Shown here: one piece after another, positions 23,190-30,751 of the stretch
Layout of the letters: the number at the start of each line of letters is the position of its first letter
Numbering within the stretch: the stretch's first letter is position 1
Source of the DNA: Streptomyces sp. SID12488
GTDB lineage: Bacteria > Actinomycetota > Actinomycetes > Streptomycetales > Streptomycetaceae
NCBI RefSeq assembly: GCF_010548275.1
Contig: NZ_JAAGLT010000019.1
Location: forward strand, 116,394 to 180,393
DNA length: 64,000 nucleotides
Direction of reading: 5' to 3'
The notes under the pieces: generated by a model
The model's input: the letters and a program-made list of their open reading frames with translations, nothing else
Database searches by the model: none
Told to the model about the DNA's origin: nothing
Program-made: the position numbers and the translations under genes

Positions 23190-24419
23190 ATGACAGCTAT
23201 GACCCCCGGCTCGAACATCCCTCTCCCCGTCGCCCGAGTGACGGTGGACGTCGCTGCCCCGGTGCGGCTCGACGTATCGAGCCTGCTGCTCACCGCCGAC
23301 GGCAAAGTGCGCTCCGACGACGACTTCATCTTCTACAACCAGCCGACCGGCCCGGGTGTGACATACCGCTCCGGCGGCGGCACCACCCCCGACTCGATCA
23401 CGGTCGACACCGCCGCCGTCCCCCCGGGCATCGAGAAGATCGTCGTCACGGCGAGCCCGGACGCCGCGGGCCAGACCTTCCAGGGCATCGAACCGACGGC
23501 CACGATCCGCAACGCGGACGACAACTCCGTACTGGCGACGTTCACCCCGCCCCAGCTCGGTTCGGAAACGGCCCTGGTCATCGTCGAGGTCTACGTCCGC
23601 AACGGCGCCTGGAAGGCCCGCGCGGTGGGCCAGGGCTACGCGAACGGCCTGTCCGGCATCGCCACGGACTTCGGCGTGAGCGTGGAGGAACCGACACCGG
23701 CACCGGCCGCGACACCGGCCGCGCAGCCGACCCCGGTCCAGCCCCCCGCGCCCCCGGCGGCACCGCCCGCCCCGGTCGGGTCGTTCTCCGCTCCCCCCGC
23801 CGCCGCACCCCCGGCTCCCCCCGCCCCGACCCTCGGCGCCGGAAAGATCAACCTCGACAAGGGCCGCGTAAGCCTCCAGAAGAACCAGACAGTCTCCCTG
23901 GTCAAGGGCGGCCGGCCGCTGCTCTCCCAGGTCAAGATGGGTCTCGGCTGGGAGCCGGCGTACCGGGGCAAGGACATCGACCTGGACGCCTCGGTCATCG
24001 CGTACGGCCCGCAGCGCAACCACATCGACAGCTGCTACTTCGGCAAGCTCTCCATCGTGAACGGCGCGATCAAGCACTCCGGCGACAACCTCACGGGCGA
24101 GGGCGGGGGCGACGACGAGGTCATCGTGGTCGACCTGGGCCGTCTCCCCCAGGAGGTCACCGGTCTGGTCTTCACGGTCAACTCCTTCTCCGGGCAGAAG
24201 TTCACCGAGGTGGCGAAGGCGTACTGCCGACTCCTGGACGCGGCGACGGGCGAGGAACTGGTCCGCTTCGACCTGACCAGCGCCGAACCGCAGACGGGCG
24301 TGATGATGGCGAAGATGATCAAGCAGTTCTCGGGCGAGTGGGAGATGACGGCGATCGGCGACTTCGTCAAGTCCCGCACGGTCAGGGGAATGGTGAAGCC
24401 GGCCGCCCAGACGCTGTAA
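23190..24419 (+). CDS. TerD-family protein with two TerD domains
   Basis: A 409-residue protein of the tellurium-resistance/stress family. TerD domain 1 spans about residues 20-165 (LLLTADGKVRSDDDFIFYNQ, VEVYVRNGAWKARAVGQGY). A Pro/Ala-rich linker follows (about 168-228). TerD domain 2 spans about 230-405 (GLGWEPAYRGKDIDLDASVI, then IVNGAIKHSGDNLTGEGGGDDE). Acidic DDE and DLDAS segments are the calcium-binding positions of the family. In domain 1 the acidic cluster is partly retained. Start: ATG at 23190 or, nine bases later, 23199. Such proteins act in membrane-linked stress responses; the precise role is not known. Confidence 0.88.
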   Translation: MTAMTPGSNIPLPVARVTVDVAAPVRLDVSSLLLTADGKVRSDDDFIFYNQPTGPGVTYRSGGGTTPDSITVDTAAVPPGIEKIVVTASPDAAGQTFQGIEPTATIRNADDNSVLATFTPPQLGSETALVIVEVYVRNGAWKARAVGQGYANGLSGIATDFGVSVEEPTPAPAATPAAQPTPVQPPAPPAAPPAPVGSFSAPPAAAPPAPPAPTLGAGKINLDKGRVSLQKNQTVSLVKGGRPLLSQVKMGLGWEPAYRGKDIDLDASVIAYGPQRNHIDSCYFGKLSIVNGAIKHSGDNLTGEGGGDDEVIVVDLGRLPQEVTGLVFTVNSFSGQKFTEVAKAYCRLLDAATGEELVRFDLTSAEPQTGVMMAKMIKQFSGEWEMTAIGDFVKSRTVRGMVKPAAQTL

Positions 24420-24515
24420 CCACGCACAGCCGCACGACCCCCACCGAGCCACCCGAGCCCACCCACCGAAGCGGACCGTGGAGCAACACCGCTACCCCGT
24501 CACCCCGTTCCACCG

Positions 24516-25007
24516 TCAAGCCGTCACCTTGGCGACGAACGCGGCGACGTTCCCCACGGTCCGCCGGATCTTCTCCTCCAGAGTGATCGTCTCGTGGAGG
24601 CGTGAACCGGCGCCCGCGTCCTTCCTGCCCCGCACATACAGCGAGCAGCAGAGGTCGCCGCATATGTACGCGCCCACCGAGTTGCCCTGTTTCCCGGACT
24701 TCCCCGCCTTCGGCGCGACCATCAGGGCCACGCCTCCGGTGTGGGACGTCAGGCACATCGAGCACATGCTGCGCCGGGTCTGCCCGAAGGCGGGCGCGGA
24801 ACTGCGCAGCGCGAGGCCGGTCACACGGCCGTCCAGCTCGGTGACGAGGTAGGCGCGGTCAGGGGCCTGGGCGTCGCGCCAGCCCAGGTAGTCCAGGTCC
24901 TCCCAGGGCCGGTCGGCCAGGTCACGCGGCACGGACAGGCGCTGCGCCTCGCCCTTGGTGCAGTTCACGAACGCGGCACGGATCTCTTGCTCAGTCAGCG
25001 GCTCCAT
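24516..25007 (-). CDS. FBP-domain (EF-G-binding, FusB-like) zinc protein
   Basis: A 163-residue protein matching the treble-clef zinc-finger part of FusB/Fbp proteins, which bind elongation factor G. The zinc ligands are Cys82 and Cys85 (CSMC) and Cys116 and Cys120 (CGDLC). LTSHTGGVALMVAPKAGKSG and GAYICGDLCCSLYVRGRK lie between and after them. In staphylococci FusB confers fusidic acid resistance by freeing EF-G; in actinobacteria the role is not established. It is divergent from the TetR gene at 25078 and shares with it the palindrome at 25020-25044, which suggests inducible expression. Confidence 0.85.
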   Translation of the reverse strand: MEPLTEQEIRAAFVNCTKGEAQRLSVPRDLADRPWEDLDYLGWRDAQAPDRAYLVTELDGRVTGLALRSSAPAFGQTRRSMCSMCLTSHTGGVALMVAPKAGKSGKQGNSVGAYICGDLCCSLYVRGRKDAGAGSRLHETITLEEKIRRTVGNVAAFVAKVTA

Positions 25008-25019
25008 AACGGCAGGCTA

Positions 25020-25044
25020 ATTTGCCTAAATCCTTTAGGCAAAT
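25020..25044. promoter_or_regulatory. Palindromic TetR-type operator
   Basis: Perfect 11-base arms, ATTTGCCTAAA and TTTAGGCAAAT, with spacer TCC. It lies 13 bases upstream of the FBP gene start and 33 bases upstream of the TetR start. A degraded second site, TTCGCCTTAGCCAAA, follows at about 25050-25064. It is very AT-rich for this genome. Confidence 0.7.
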
Positions 25045-25077
25045 CTATATTCGCCTTAGCCAAACAGGAGGAGGGTC

Positions 25078-25656
25078 ATGGCACGCGTCGGACTCACCGC
25101 GGATCGCCTGACCAGAGCCGGAGCGGAACTCGCCGACGAGGTCGGCTTCGACCAGGTGACCGCCTCGGAGCTCGCCCGGCGGTTCGACGTCAAGGTCGCG
25201 AGTCTGTACTCGCACGTCAAGAACACCCATGACCTCAGGACCAGGATCGCCCTGCTCTCCCTGGAGGAACTCGCCGACCGGGCCGCCGACGCCGTGGCTG
25301 GACGGGCAGGCAAGGACGCCCTGACCGCCTTCGCGAACGTCTACCGCGACTACGGCCGGGAACACCCCGGCCGCGCCGCCGCCACCCGGATGAGGCTCGA
25401 CCCCGAGACGGCAGCCGCCAGTGCGGGCGTCCGCCACGCCCAGATGACGCGGGCCATCCTGCGGGGCTACGAGCTGACGGAGCCCGACCAGACGCACGCG
25501 GTCCGTCTTCTGGGCAGCGTCTTCCACGGTTACACCAGCCTGGAATCGTCAGGCGGCTTCAGTCACAGCGCCCCCGACTCGGAGGAGAGCTGGACCCGGA
25601 TCCTGGACGCCCTCGACGCCCTGCTGCGCAACTGGCCGACCCTGCCCACCCGTTGA
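25078..25656 (+). CDS. TetR-family transcriptional regulator
   Basis: A 192-residue repressor. The N-terminal helix-turn-helix (about residues 8-52) reads LADEVGFDQVTASELARRFD then VKVASLYSHVKNTHDLR. The C-terminal part resembles the TetR_C_33/WHG-type ligand domain. An AGGAGGAGG ribosome-binding site is six bases before the ATG. It is divergent from the FBP zinc-protein gene, and the shared palindrome (25020-25044) is its likely operator. The SGNH hydrolase gene follows at once on the same strand and may be in its regulon. The ligand is unknown. Confidence 0.9.
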   Translation: MARVGLTADRLTRAGAELADEVGFDQVTASELARRFDVKVASLYSHVKNTHDLRTRIALLSLEELADRAADAVAGRAGKDALTAFANVYRDYGREHPGRAAATRMRLDPETAAASAGVRHAQMTRAILRGYELTEPDQTHAVRLLGSVFHGYTSLESSGGFSHSAPDSEESWTRILDALDALLRNWPTLPTR

Positions 25657-25676
25657 CCGACAGGCCGAGGACTGAC

Positions 25677-26885
25677 ATGCGCACCGAGCCCGAGTGGACG
25701 ACCCCGCACATCACCACGCACATCACCGCGGACCTCGTACGCGGAGCCCTCGACCTGGAACACACCCCGCACGGCGTACTCCCCCACCGCCTGCCCGCCC
25801 GGGCCCGCGCCCAGTGCACGGACCCCCAGCTCGCCGCGGCGGAATCCCAGCCCTCCGGCGTACGGCTGGTCTTCCGCACCCGGGCGACCTCCGTCGAGCT
25901 GGACGCGCTGCCCACCAGACGGGTCTATGTGGGCGCCCCACCCCGCCCGGACGGCGTGTACGACCTCCTCGTCGACGGCCGACTGACCGCCCAGTCCACG
26001 GTGACCGGGGGCGGCAGCACACTGACCGTCGACATGACCGCCGGCACCGCCACGCACGAACCCGGCCCGCCCGGCACCGTCCGCTTCACGGGCCTGCCGG
26101 ACCACATGAAGAGCATCGAGATCTGGCTCCCCCACAACGAGACCACCGAGCTCGTCGCCCTGCGCACCGACGCCCCCGTCGAACCGGTACCCGCAGGCGA
26201 CCGTGGCCGCAAGGTCTGGCTGCACCACGGCAGTTCGATCAGCCACGGCTCCGACGCCGCGAGCCCCACCGTCATCTGGCCCGCCCTCGCCGCGGCCCTC
26301 GGCGGCGTGGAACTGATCAACCTGGGCCTGGCCGGCAGCGCCCTGCTCGACCCGTTCACCGCCCGCGCGATGCGCGACACCCCCGCCGACCTGATCAGCG
26401 TCAAGATCGGCATCAACCTGGTCAACACCGATCTGATGCGTCTGCGCGCCTTCGGCCCGGCCGTCCACGGCTTCCTCGACACCATCCGCGAGGGCCACCC
26501 GACCGCACCGCTCCTGCTCGTCTCGCCCCTCTACTGCCCGATGCACGAGGACACCCCGGGCCCCACCGCCCTGGATCTCTCCACGATCGGTGCCGGTGAA
26601 GTGCGCTTCCAGCCCATGGGCGACCCCGCCGAACGCGCCGCGGGCAAACTGACGCTCAACGTCATCCGGGAGGAACTGTCCCGCATCGTGAAGCAGCGGT
26701 CGGCGGACGATCCGAACCTCCATCACCTCGACGGCCGCGCCCTGTACGGGGAGTCCGACTTCGCCGAACTCCCCCTGCCCGACCAGCTCCACCCGGACGC
26801 AGCCACCCACCGCCGCATAGGCGAACGCTTCGCGGAACTCGCCTTCACCGCACCGGAACCACTCTTCCCGAACCCGCAGGCCTAG
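25677..26885 (+). CDS. SGNH/GDSL-family hydrolase
   Basis: An esterase-fold protein of 402 residues. An N-terminal beta-sandwich (about residues 25-160) precedes the SGNH domain (about 170-390). The nucleophile block is WLHHGSSISHGSDA, the Gly block is INLGLAGSALLD, the Asn block is VKIGINLVNTD and the acid/His block is LPDQLHPDAATH. This is the architecture of carbohydrate esterases and some lipases. The ATG at 25677 has GAGGA about five bases before it; a TTG at 25653 that overlaps the TetR stop codon is the alternative start. There is no signal peptide. The end overlaps the ACC deaminase gene by four bases on the opposite strand. Confidence 0.85.
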   Translation: MRTEPEWTTPHITTHITADLVRGALDLEHTPHGVLPHRLPARARAQCTDPQLAAAESQPSGVRLVFRTRATSVELDALPTRRVYVGAPPRPDGVYDLLVDGRLTAQSTVTGGGSTLTVDMTAGTATHEPGPPGTVRFTGLPDHMKSIEIWLPHNETTELVALRTDAPVEPVPAGDRGRKVWLHHGSSISHGSDAASPTVIWPALAAALGGVELINLGLAGSALLDPFTARAMRDTPADLISVKIGINLVNTDLMRLRAFGPAVHGFLDTIREGHPTAPLLLVSPLYCPMHEDTPGPTALDLSTIGAGEVRFQPMGDPAERAAGKLTLNVIREELSRIVKQRSADDPNLHHLDGRALYGESDFAELPLPDQLHPDAATHRRIGERFAELAFTAPEPLFPNPQA

Positions 26886-27898
26886 AACAGCGCGCTGTAC
26901 GCGTTCAGCGCGGGCTGCCCGCCCAGGTGCGCGTACAGCACGGTGGAGTCCCGCCCGATCTCGCCCCGCGCCACCAGATCGACCATCCCGGCCATCGACT
27001 TCCCCTCGTACACGGGATCGGTGACCATCCCCTCCGTACGGGCGGCGAGCCGCATCGCGTCCAGGGTGGCGTCGTCGGGGATCCCGTACGTGCCCGCGTG
27101 GTAGCGCTCGTCCAGCTCGACGTCCGCCTGCGTCAACTCCCTTTTTACCCCGATGAGTTGGCCGGTGTTGTGGGCGATCCGCGCGATCTGTTCCTTCGTC
27201 CGGGCGGGCGCCGCCGACGCGTCGATGCCGAGCACGCGCCGCGCACGGCCGCCCGTCTCCTCCAGCGCCGCGAACCCGGCGACCATGCCGGCCTGGGTCG
27301 ACCCGGTCACCGAGCACACCACCACGGTGTCGAAGAAGACCCCCAACTCCCTTTCCTGCTGGGCGACTTCGTACGCCCAACCGGCGAACCCGAGGCCGCC
27401 GAGCGGATGGTCGGAGGCGCCCGCCGGAATCGCGTACGGCTTACCGCCCCCTTCCTCCACCTCCCGCAGCGCCAGTTCCCAGCTCTCCTTGAACCCGATA
27501 CCGAACCCGGCGCGCACCAACCGCACATCGGCTCCGGCGAGCCGGCTGATCAGGATGTTGCCGACCTTGTCGTAGACGGAGTCGGGCCACTCCACCCAAC
27601 TCTCCTGCACGAGAACGCACTTGAGCCCGGCGCGGGCGGCACAGGCGGCGACCTGACGGGTGTGGTTGGACTGCACACCACCGATCGACACGAGCGTGTC
27701 GCAGCCCTGGGCGAGCGCGTCGGCGACGAGGTACTCCAGCTTGCGGGTCTTGTTGCCGCCGTACGCGACACCGGAGTTGCAGTCCTCCCGCTTGGCCCAG
27801 AGGGCGGCACCGCCGAGATGCGCGGTGAGCCGCTCCAGGGGGTGCACGGGCGAGGGCCCGAAGAGGAGGGGGTAACGCTCGTACGAGTCAAGGGACAT
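26882..27898 (-). CDS. acdS: 1-aminocyclopropane-1-carboxylate deaminase
   Basis: A PLP enzyme (EC 3.5.99.7) that splits the plant ethylene precursor ACC into ammonia and alpha-ketobutyrate. It has 338 residues, the same as characterised Pseudomonas enzymes, and very similar sequence (AKREDCNSGVAYGGNKTRKL, VVVCSVTGSTQAGMV). The PLP lysine is Lys50. The residues that separate true ACC deaminases from D-cysteine desulfhydrase are conserved: Tyr271, Tyr297, Glu298 and Leu325, matching Tyr268, Tyr294, Glu295 and Leu322 of the Pseudomonas enzyme. The GntR gene directly upstream (20 bases) is probably its regulator. Together with the pectin genes it suggests life near plant roots. Confidence 0.93.
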   Translation of the reverse strand: MSLDSYERYPLLFGPSPVHPLERLTAHLGGAALWAKREDCNSGVAYGGNKTRKLEYLVADALAQGCDTLVSIGGVQSNHTRQVAACAARAGLKCVLVQESWVEWPDSVYDKVGNILISRLAGADVRLVRAGFGIGFKESWELALREVEEGGGKPYAIPAGASDHPLGGLGFAGWAYEVAQQERELGVFFDTVVVCSVTGSTQAGMVAGFAALEETGGRARRVLGIDASAAPARTKEQIARIAHNTGQLIGVKRELTQADVELDERYHAGTYGIPDDATLDAMRLAARTEGMVTDPVYEGKSMAGMVDLVARGEIGRDSTVLYAHLGGQPALNAYSALF

Positions 27899-27918
27899 GG
27901 GTCCTCCGTGGGTCGGGA

Positions 27919-28566
27919 TCAGTCGCTGTCGGCAAGCTCGGCGAGCCCACGCCAGATCTCCGCGGTGACACGGACCGCCTCGTCCACGTCTCCGGCCGCG
28001 CAGGCATCGAGGAGCCGCTCGTGCAGGCCTGCCGAACGACAGTTGCCGCCCTCGCTGAAGCGTCGTCGCTCCAGCCGGCGGATGAGCGGTGTGTAGCGCG
28101 CGGCGGTGGCGGCAGCCGCGCGATTGCCGCTGACCCGGACGAGGACGTCGTGCAGTTGGTCGTCGGCGCGCAGGGCGGACTCCACGTCACCGGCCCGGAC
28201 GGCCGCCGCGAACCGCTCGTTGGCCGTGCGCATCGCCTCCACGTCCGCGGCGAACAGCCGGGGTACGGCGACCCGGGTGACCAGCTCATGCATGGCCCCG
28301 ACCACGGCCGCCGCGTCCCGCACGTCGGCGGCCACGACCGGCGTCACCTTCGTGTAGCTCTGGGGCTTGCTCTCCAGCAGCCCCTCGTCGACAAGCCGCG
28401 CGAACGCCTCCCGCACCGGCGCCCGGGACAGCCCGAGCCGCTCGGCGAGCTCGGCATCACGCACCACCGCACCGGGTTCGATCTCGCCGGAGACGATGGC
28501 GTCGCGGATCGCTTCGTACGCGCGATCCCTGAGCAGGGTCCGGGGGACGGGTCGTATCGCTTCCAC
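27919..28566 (-). CDS. GntR-family regulator, probable control of acdS
   Basis: A FadR-type regulator of 215 residues. The winged helix (about residues 10-75) shows EPGAVVRDAELAERLGLSRA then PVREAFARL. The C-terminal FCD-like helical domain follows. I chose the GTG at 28564-28566 because the residues before it do not fit the family. The gene is 20 bases upstream of acdS on the same strand, a pairing that suggests co-transcription and control by an amino-acid ligand. Just upstream of the start, ACATCTAACAT (28572-28582 on the minus strand) is AT-rich and could be the operator. Ligand unknown. Confidence 0.85.
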   Translation of the reverse strand: MEAIRPVPRTLLRDRAYEAIRDAIVSGEIEPGAVVRDAELAERLGLSRAPVREAFARLVDEGLLESKPQSYTKVTPVVAADVRDAAAVVGAMHELVTRVAVPRLFAADVEAMRTANERFAAAVRAGDVESALRADDQLHDVLVRVSGNRAAAATAARYTPLIRRLERRRFSEGGNCRSAGLHERLLDACAAGDVDEAVRVTAEIWRGLAELADSD

Positions 28567-28628
28567 AACTGAAATGTTAGATGTCAGAGAGGCGGGCGCA
28601 CAAGGGTGCGCTGAGCGCGCGGACAAAA

Positions 28629-28658
28629 GTGTGGCCCGCACCGAAGTACGGGCCACAC
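28629..28658 (-). terminator. Hairpin terminator after the Ro60 gene
   Basis: Ten-base perfect arms GTGTGGCCCG and CGGGCCACAC with loop CACCGAAGTA, 39 bases beyond the Ro60 stop codon. It separates Ro60 from the GntR gene. Confidence 0.7.
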
Positions 28659-28697
28659 CCCACTCATCTCACTCGACTCGGCTCGACTCTGATCAGC

Positions 28698-30281
28698 TCA
28701 GCCTGCCCACGGCCAGTCCGAGTCGAGCGCACCCTCCAGCAGCGGAATCATCCGGAAGGCCGCGTCCGAGAGACCGCCGAACGTGTGCCGGTTGCCCGTG
28801 CCCGACGGGCCGTGGCCCGCCCGGTAACCGGCGAGGTTCCAGGTGTAGACCGGTACGTCGGCCGGCACCTGCTCGGTCGGGTCGCCGTGCACGCTGTGCG
28901 TGTACTGCTCGTCCGTGACGATCAGGACCCGGTCGTGCCCGCGGTAGTGGCGCCGGACCGCCTCGGTGGTGTCGGTGCCGCCCAGGTCGCCGAAGCGGTC
29001 CAGGATCTTCAGCACCGACTCGCCCTCGCGGAACGGCACCCGGTTGCTCGACGTACCGAACTCGACCAGATCCGCGTCCGCCGCCCGCAGTGCGAGCGCC
29101 GAGCCGAAGATCGCCGCCGCGTCGGCCCGGCTGAGTTCCGAACGGTCGGACAGCCGGGAGTAGAACATCGAGCCCGAGCGGTCGACGAGGACGAGCGTCC
29201 GCCCGCCCAGGGCCGGCACATTGGCCAGCGAGTGCCCGAGCGCCTGCTCCAGCGGGTACGACCAGCGCAGCGAGGGCGCGTGCCGGTAGGCGGCGAGGTA
29301 CCGGAAGGGGAACTGTCGCGAGCGCGCGACCTCGGCCGGGTCGCTGATCTTCGTTGCGACCCGCACCGCGACCTCGTCACTCACCCCCGCCTCGTCGAAG
29401 TTCCGCAGGTTGCGCACCAGTGCCATCGCGCCCATGGACGGAATCACCGCCTCCCAGGCCGCCTTGTCCATCGGCCCCTGCAGCCAGCCCGCCAGCGCCT
29501 CCCAGGTGATCCCCGCGTCCGCGAGCCGCTCGGCGCCGCGCGCTCCGGTCACGACCTTGCGCCGCTTGGCCGGCCGCAGCGCCATCAGGTCACGGTGTGC
29601 GGCGAGCACGGGCAGCGACTTGGGGACGACGGCCGTGTCCGGGTTGTGGCGCCGGTCCAGCGCGTACTGGAACAGCTCGCCCTGCCACGGCTTGTCCGGG
29701 TCCGGCGCCGCGTGCACGAGGTTGAGGATGTCGCCGAAGCGGTAGCCCTTGGACGCGGTGTCGTACTTCAGCAGCGACTTGCCGCTGTAGAGCCGTCGTA
29801 CGGCGTCGGCGATGCCACGCTTGACGGGCTTGGGCACGTTTCGGCCGTACCGGGAGGTCCAGTAGGCGAGCAGTTCGCCGGGCTCGTCCGGGCGGCGCAG
29901 TACGGAGTCGATGACCTGGCGGTTGGTGGGGCCGTCGGTGGCGTTCGCGTCGAGGCGCGCCTTCACGTACTCGGCGGCACCCACGATGGCGGCCGTACGG
30001 AGGTTGCCCTCGCCGCGCAGCCAGCCGAGCAGGCCGGCCGTCCACGCCGGGTCGGTGACGGCGAGCCGGCGTACGAGCGCGGCGAACCGGTCGTCCCGGT
30101 CCTCGCCGCTCTCGTAGAAGGTCTTCTGCGCGACGAAGTTGGCGATCGACAGCAGGAACAGTTCCGAGCGCTCGTCCCGCTCACGGCCGCGGCCACCCTG
30201 GTACGTACGGAGCACTCGCCCCGTCGAGGTGACCCGCGAGGTGGGCTGCGCCTTGGCGGCCTTGGTGTTGAATCGCGCCAT
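28698..30281 (-). CDS. rsr: Ro60-type TROVE/vWA RNA-binding protein (bacterial Ro)
   Basis: A 527-residue orthologue of the Ro60 autoantigen, a ring of HEAT-like repeats that binds Y RNA and misfolded RNA and can tether nucleases such as PNPase. The TROVE domain covers about residues 20-345 (ELFLLSIANFVAQKTFYESG, then WLRGEGNLRTAAIVGAAEYV). A vWA domain follows with the MIDAS motif DRSGS at 367-371. I chose the ATG at 30279-30281 since the nine residues before it are not family-like. Two Y-RNA genes lie just upstream on the same strand and are presumably its partners. A terminator follows at 28629. The role in Streptomyces is probably RNA quality control under stress. Confidence 0.95.
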   Translation of the reverse strand: MARFNTKAAKAQPTSRVTSTGRVLRTYQGGRGRERDERSELFLLSIANFVAQKTFYESGEDRDDRFAALVRRLAVTDPAWTAGLLGWLRGEGNLRTAAIVGAAEYVKARLDANATDGPTNRQVIDSVLRRPDEPGELLAYWTSRYGRNVPKPVKRGIADAVRRLYSGKSLLKYDTASKGYRFGDILNLVHAAPDPDKPWQGELFQYALDRRHNPDTAVVPKSLPVLAAHRDLMALRPAKRRKVVTGARGAERLADAGITWEALAGWLQGPMDKAAWEAVIPSMGAMALVRNLRNFDEAGVSDEVAVRVATKISDPAEVARSRQFPFRYLAAYRHAPSLRWSYPLEQALGHSLANVPALGGRTLVLVDRSGSMFYSRLSDRSELSRADAAAIFGSALALRAADADLVEFGTSSNRVPFREGESVLKILDRFGDLGGTDTTEAVRRHYRGHDRVLIVTDEQYTHSVHGDPTEQVPADVPVYTWNLAGYRAGHGPSGTGNRHTFGGLSDAAFRMIPLLEGALDSDWPWAG

Positions 30282-30333
30282 GATGAATTTCCCCCCATTC
30301 GCCAGCACTTCGTGCGTGGAACGGTTTTATGGA

Positions 30334-30526
30334 GGGAGGCGCAGCAAATGGAGGGTGCCCGAGGTCGAAATCGGCGACGGTCGCTTATAAACTGGCGCGT
30401 CTTCCGTTCCGCCACACCGACCCGAGGTCGATGACGGGATTCGAACCCGCATGAGGAGTTACCCCCACCAGTTCCCGAAGTATCCGCTGCCTTCGCACCG
30501 GGCACCCACCATTTGCTGCGCCTCCC
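30334..30526 (-). ncRNA. Y RNA, copy B, with permuted tRNA-Leu-like module
   Basis: The two ends (30500-30526 and 30334-30360) pair over 27 bases with one mismatch, the long closing stem of Y RNAs. Inside it lies the Ro-binding region: 5' strand GGTGCGAAGGCAG, close to the metazoan GGUCCGAAGGUAG, and 3' strand GCCGATTTCGACCTC. The interior is a tRNA in permuted order: anticodon-stem 3' half AACTGG (30468-30473), a class II variable arm GGGG-GTAA-CTCC, T-arm CGGGTTCGAATCCCG (30435-30449), acceptor stem CATCGACC/GGTCGGTG closed by TCG (30415-30433), D-arm GCGGAACGGAAGACGC (30397-30412), then anticodon-stem 5' half CCAGTT (30390-30395). It lies 52 bases upstream of the Ro60 gene. Exact ends are inferred from pairing. 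Confidence 0.85.
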
Positions 30527-30549
30527 GAGATCGAATCGCGCACCGGGAG

Positions 30550-30714
30550 GTGCATGAAGTTCTGGGTGTCCAGAGATCGAAGCCGGCGGAACCGACGTAG
30601 GCGCTCTAACCCCTGAGCTACACCGGCGTGTTGTACCGGTGACGGGACTCGAACCCGCGGCCGCCCCATTATGAGTGGAAGTAGGTCCTGCCTTCGCACC
30701 TGGACGTTCATCAC
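30550..30714 (-). ncRNA. Y RNA, copy A, with permuted tRNA-like module
   Basis: The closing stem is formed by GTGATGAA with TTCATGCAC (one bulge) and GTCCAG with CTGGAC. The Ro-binding strands are GGTGCGAAGGCAG and GCCGGCTTCGATCTC, nearly identical to copy B. The tRNA-like part is again permuted: T-arm CGGGTTCGAGTCCCG (30643-30657), acceptor stem CACCGG/CCGGTG closed by a nine-base loop (30621-30641), then D-arm GCTC-AGGGGTTA-GAGC (30603-30618) and a short GGGCG/CGCCT stem in place of the anticodon stem. It lacks a long variable arm, so it resembles a class I tRNA. It lies between phoX and copy B, all on the minus strand; co-transcription with Ro60 is possible. Confidence 0.82.
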
Positions 30715-30751
30715 TCTAGGAGGCGTACCGCGGGACGAGCGACCCAATTAA

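Noticed and set aside
30430..30660. tRNA genes (T-arm and D-arm sequences are clear)
   Set aside because: The arms are in permuted order, the acceptor strands are joined by short loops, there is no anticodon loop or CCA end, and the whole lies within Y-RNA stems.
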